A stretch of 23,180 nucleotides of DNA, taken from NCBI GenBank assembly GCA_023266695.1, contig JAHFPO010000017.1, positions 1 to 23,180 on the forward strand, read 5' to 3'. Below, in pieces: positions 21,686 through 23,180 of this stretch; position 1 is the stretch's first letter, and each line of letters begins with the position of its first letter. The DNA comes from Hyphomicrobiales bacterium. GTDB lineage: Bacteria > Pseudomonadota > Alphaproteobacteria > Rhizobiales > Xanthobacteraceae. A model generated the notes under the pieces. The model ran no database searches. It was not told where the DNA came from and saw only the letters and a list, made by a program, of their open reading frames with translations. The position numbers and the translations under genes are program-made.

Positions 21686-23180
21686 AGTTCACCCTCTCCT
21701 GGCTCAAGGAGCATCTCGACACCGACGCCGCGCTTGCCGAGATCGCGGACAAGCTCACCATGATCGGCCTCGAAGTGGAGGCGGTTCACGACCGGGCGAA
21801 GGCGCTCGCCCCCTTCACCATCGCGCGCGTGATCTCAGTCGAGAAACATCCCAATGCCGACAAGCTGAAAGTATGCCGGGTCGAGACCGGCGACGGCGCG
21901 CCGGTGCAAGTGGTGTGCGGCGCCGCTAACGCGCGCGCCGGCATGATGGGGGTGTTCGCGCGGCCCAGCACGCTCATCCCCGGCACCGGGCTTGAGCTCA
22001 AGATCGCCGCGGTGCGCGGCGTCGAGAGCCGCGGCATGCTCGTCTCCGCGCGCGAGATGGGAATTTCCGACGAGCACGAGGGCATCATCGAACTCTCCGC
22101 CGACGCGCCGCTGGGGAAACCGTTCGCCCCGCTTCTCGGCCTCGATGATCCGGTGCTCGAGGTGGCGGTGACCCCCAACCGGGCCGATTGCCTCGGCGTT
22201 CACGGCATCGCGCGCGATCTCGCGGCGGCCCAGCTCGGCGTATTCAAGGACGCCGGCATCAAACCGGTGAAGGGCAAATTCCCCTCACCGGTCAAGGTGA
22301 AGCTCGATTTCGGCAAGACGCCTTCGCTGTGTCCCGCCTTCGCGCTCCGGCTCATCCGCGGCGTGAAGAATGGTCCCTCGCCCGAATGGCTGCAACAGCG
22401 CCTCGGCGCGATCGGGCTGCGCTCCATCAACGCGCTGGTGGACATCACCAATCTCGTCACCTTCGACCGCGCGCGCCCACTCCATGTCTTCGACGCGGCG
22501 AAGGTCGCGGGCGATCTCGTGGTGCGCCGCGCCAGGAAGGGCGAGACGCTCGCCGCCCTAGACGGGAAGAGCTATGAGCTCGATCCCGAGATGTGCGTGA
22601 TCGCGGACGACAGGGGCGTGGAATCCCTTGCCGGCATCATGGGCGGCGAGGCGTCCGGCTGCTCGCCGACGACCCGTGACGTGCTCATCGAATCCGCGCT
22701 CTGGGATCCCGCCAATATCGCCCACGCCGGCCGCAAGCTCGCGATCCAATCGGACGCGCGCTTCCGCTTCGAGCGCGGCGTCGATCCCGCCTTCACCCTG
22801 CCGGGGCTCGAGCTCGCGACAAAACTCATTCTTGAACATTGCGGCGGCGAGCCGTCCGAGATCGTGCTCGCCGGCGCGATCCCGGAGGCGGAGCGAGTGA
22901 TCGATTTCTCGCTCGCCGATGTGCGCCGCCTCGCCGGGCTCGAGACCAAGCCCGCCGAGATCAAACGCGTGCTCACCGCGCTCGGCTTCCTGGTCGCGGG
23001 CTCGGGCGAAAAGGTCAAGGTCGCAGTGCCGAGCTTCCGCGGCGATATCGAGGGCAAGGCCGATCTCGTCGAGGAGATCGTGCGCATCCTGGGCGTCGAT
23101 CGCGTGCCCGCGGTGCCGTTCGATCGCGGCGATGCCGCGCGCCGCCCCGTGCTCACGGCGATCCAGAAGCGCACGCGCGC
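21682..23180 (+). CDS. pheT: Phenylalanine--tRNA ligase beta subunit, N-terminal part
   Basis: Beta subunit of PheRS, carrying tRNA-binding and editing domains. The ATG overlaps the pheS stop in ATGA (21682-21685). About 499 residues are present and the frame stays open to the window edge; the full protein is usually near 800. Order of domains: N-terminal MKFTLSWLKEHL, an EMAP/OB tRNA-binding domain (about 40-148, with EKHPNADKLKVC and VVCGAANARAGM), the B3/B4 editing domain (INALVDITNLVTFDRARPLHVFDA, SLAGIMGGEASG) and a B5 domain from about residue 405. No frameshift or internal stop was found on reading it through. Confidence 0.96.
   Translation, partial: MKFTLSWLKEHLDTDAALAEIADKLTMIGLEVEAVHDRAKALAPFTIARVISVEKHPNADKLKVCRVETGDGAPVQVVCGAANARAGMMGVFARPSTLIPGTGLELKIAAVRGVESRGMLVSAREMGISDEHEGIIELSADAPLGKPFAPLLGLDDPVLEVAVTPNRADCLGVHGIARDLAAAQLGVFKDAGIKPVKGKFPSPVKVKLDFGKTPSLCPAFALRLIRGVKNGPSPEWLQQRLGAIGLRSINALVDITNLVTFDRARPLHVFDAAKVAGDLVVRRARKGETLAALDGKSYELDPEMCVIADDRGVESLAGIMGGEASGCSPTTRDVLIESALWDPANIAHAGRKLAIQSDARFRFERGVDPAFTLPGLELATKLILEHCGGEPSEIVLAGAIPEAERVIDFSLADVRRLAGLETKPAEIKRVLTALGFLVAGSGEKVKVAVPSFRGDIEGKADLVEEIVRILGVDRVPAVPFDRGDAARRPVLTAIQKRTR

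Overview
The window is high-GC chromosomal DNA from an alphaproteobacterium, most likely Hyphomicrobiales/Rhizobiales. This rests on the lptC-lptA-lptB-rpoN-ptsN order, the hsp20-DUF1150 pair, a FYDLN-family (TIGR02300) gene beside aroA and tRNA-Ala, a class II (CP4-like) EPSP synthase, an FzlA-like GST next to queG, and three copies of a roughly 106-bp intergenic mosaic repeat of the kind common in rhizobia. Almost everything is housekeeping. I see no phage, IS element, CRISPR array, toxin-antitoxin pair or defence locus.

Layout. (1) Positions 1-4327, minus strand: aroA-cmk-rpsA, with aroA/cmk overlapping by 4 nt, then the start of sppA running off the left edge. rpsA carries an in-frame TAG that cuts ribosomal protein S1 inside its sixth S1 domain. 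(2) 4470-5101, plus strand: a TIGR02300 zinc-ribbon/acidic protein and tRNA-Ala(GGC). (3) 5255-7105: panE (minus, TTG start) diverges from an hsp20-DUF1150 pair that has a very good RpoH-type promoter. (4) 7247-12690, minus strand: rnd, lptC, lptA, lptB, rpoN and ptsN, which cover LPS transport, sigma-54 and the nitrogen-PTS, with no hpf gene in its usual place between rpoN and ptsN. (5) 12790-14796: tRNA-Leu(CAG), an NDUFA9-like NAD(P)-binding protein, and a convergent uppP. (6) 15068-17784: fzlA-like GST and queG, whose start codon is unclear, convergent with an ABHD10-like serine hydrolase. (7) 17873-19084: a GT4 glycosyltransferase. (8) 19188-23180: the translation operon infC-rpmI-rplT-pheS-pheT, with infC starting on AUU and pheT cut by the right edge.

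The points most worth a second look are the amber codon in rpsA, the mosaic repeats (one carries a second palindrome in its hairpin loop, and its CTAG ends supply the stop codons of both flanking genes), the RpoH promoter with a possible RNA thermometer ahead of hsp20, and the missing canonical start of queG. TAG ends at least five other genes here, so the rpsA TAG is not explained by a changed genetic code. No gene-free stretch exceeds 300 bases; the longest, 14797-15067, is largely occupied by repeat copy 2.
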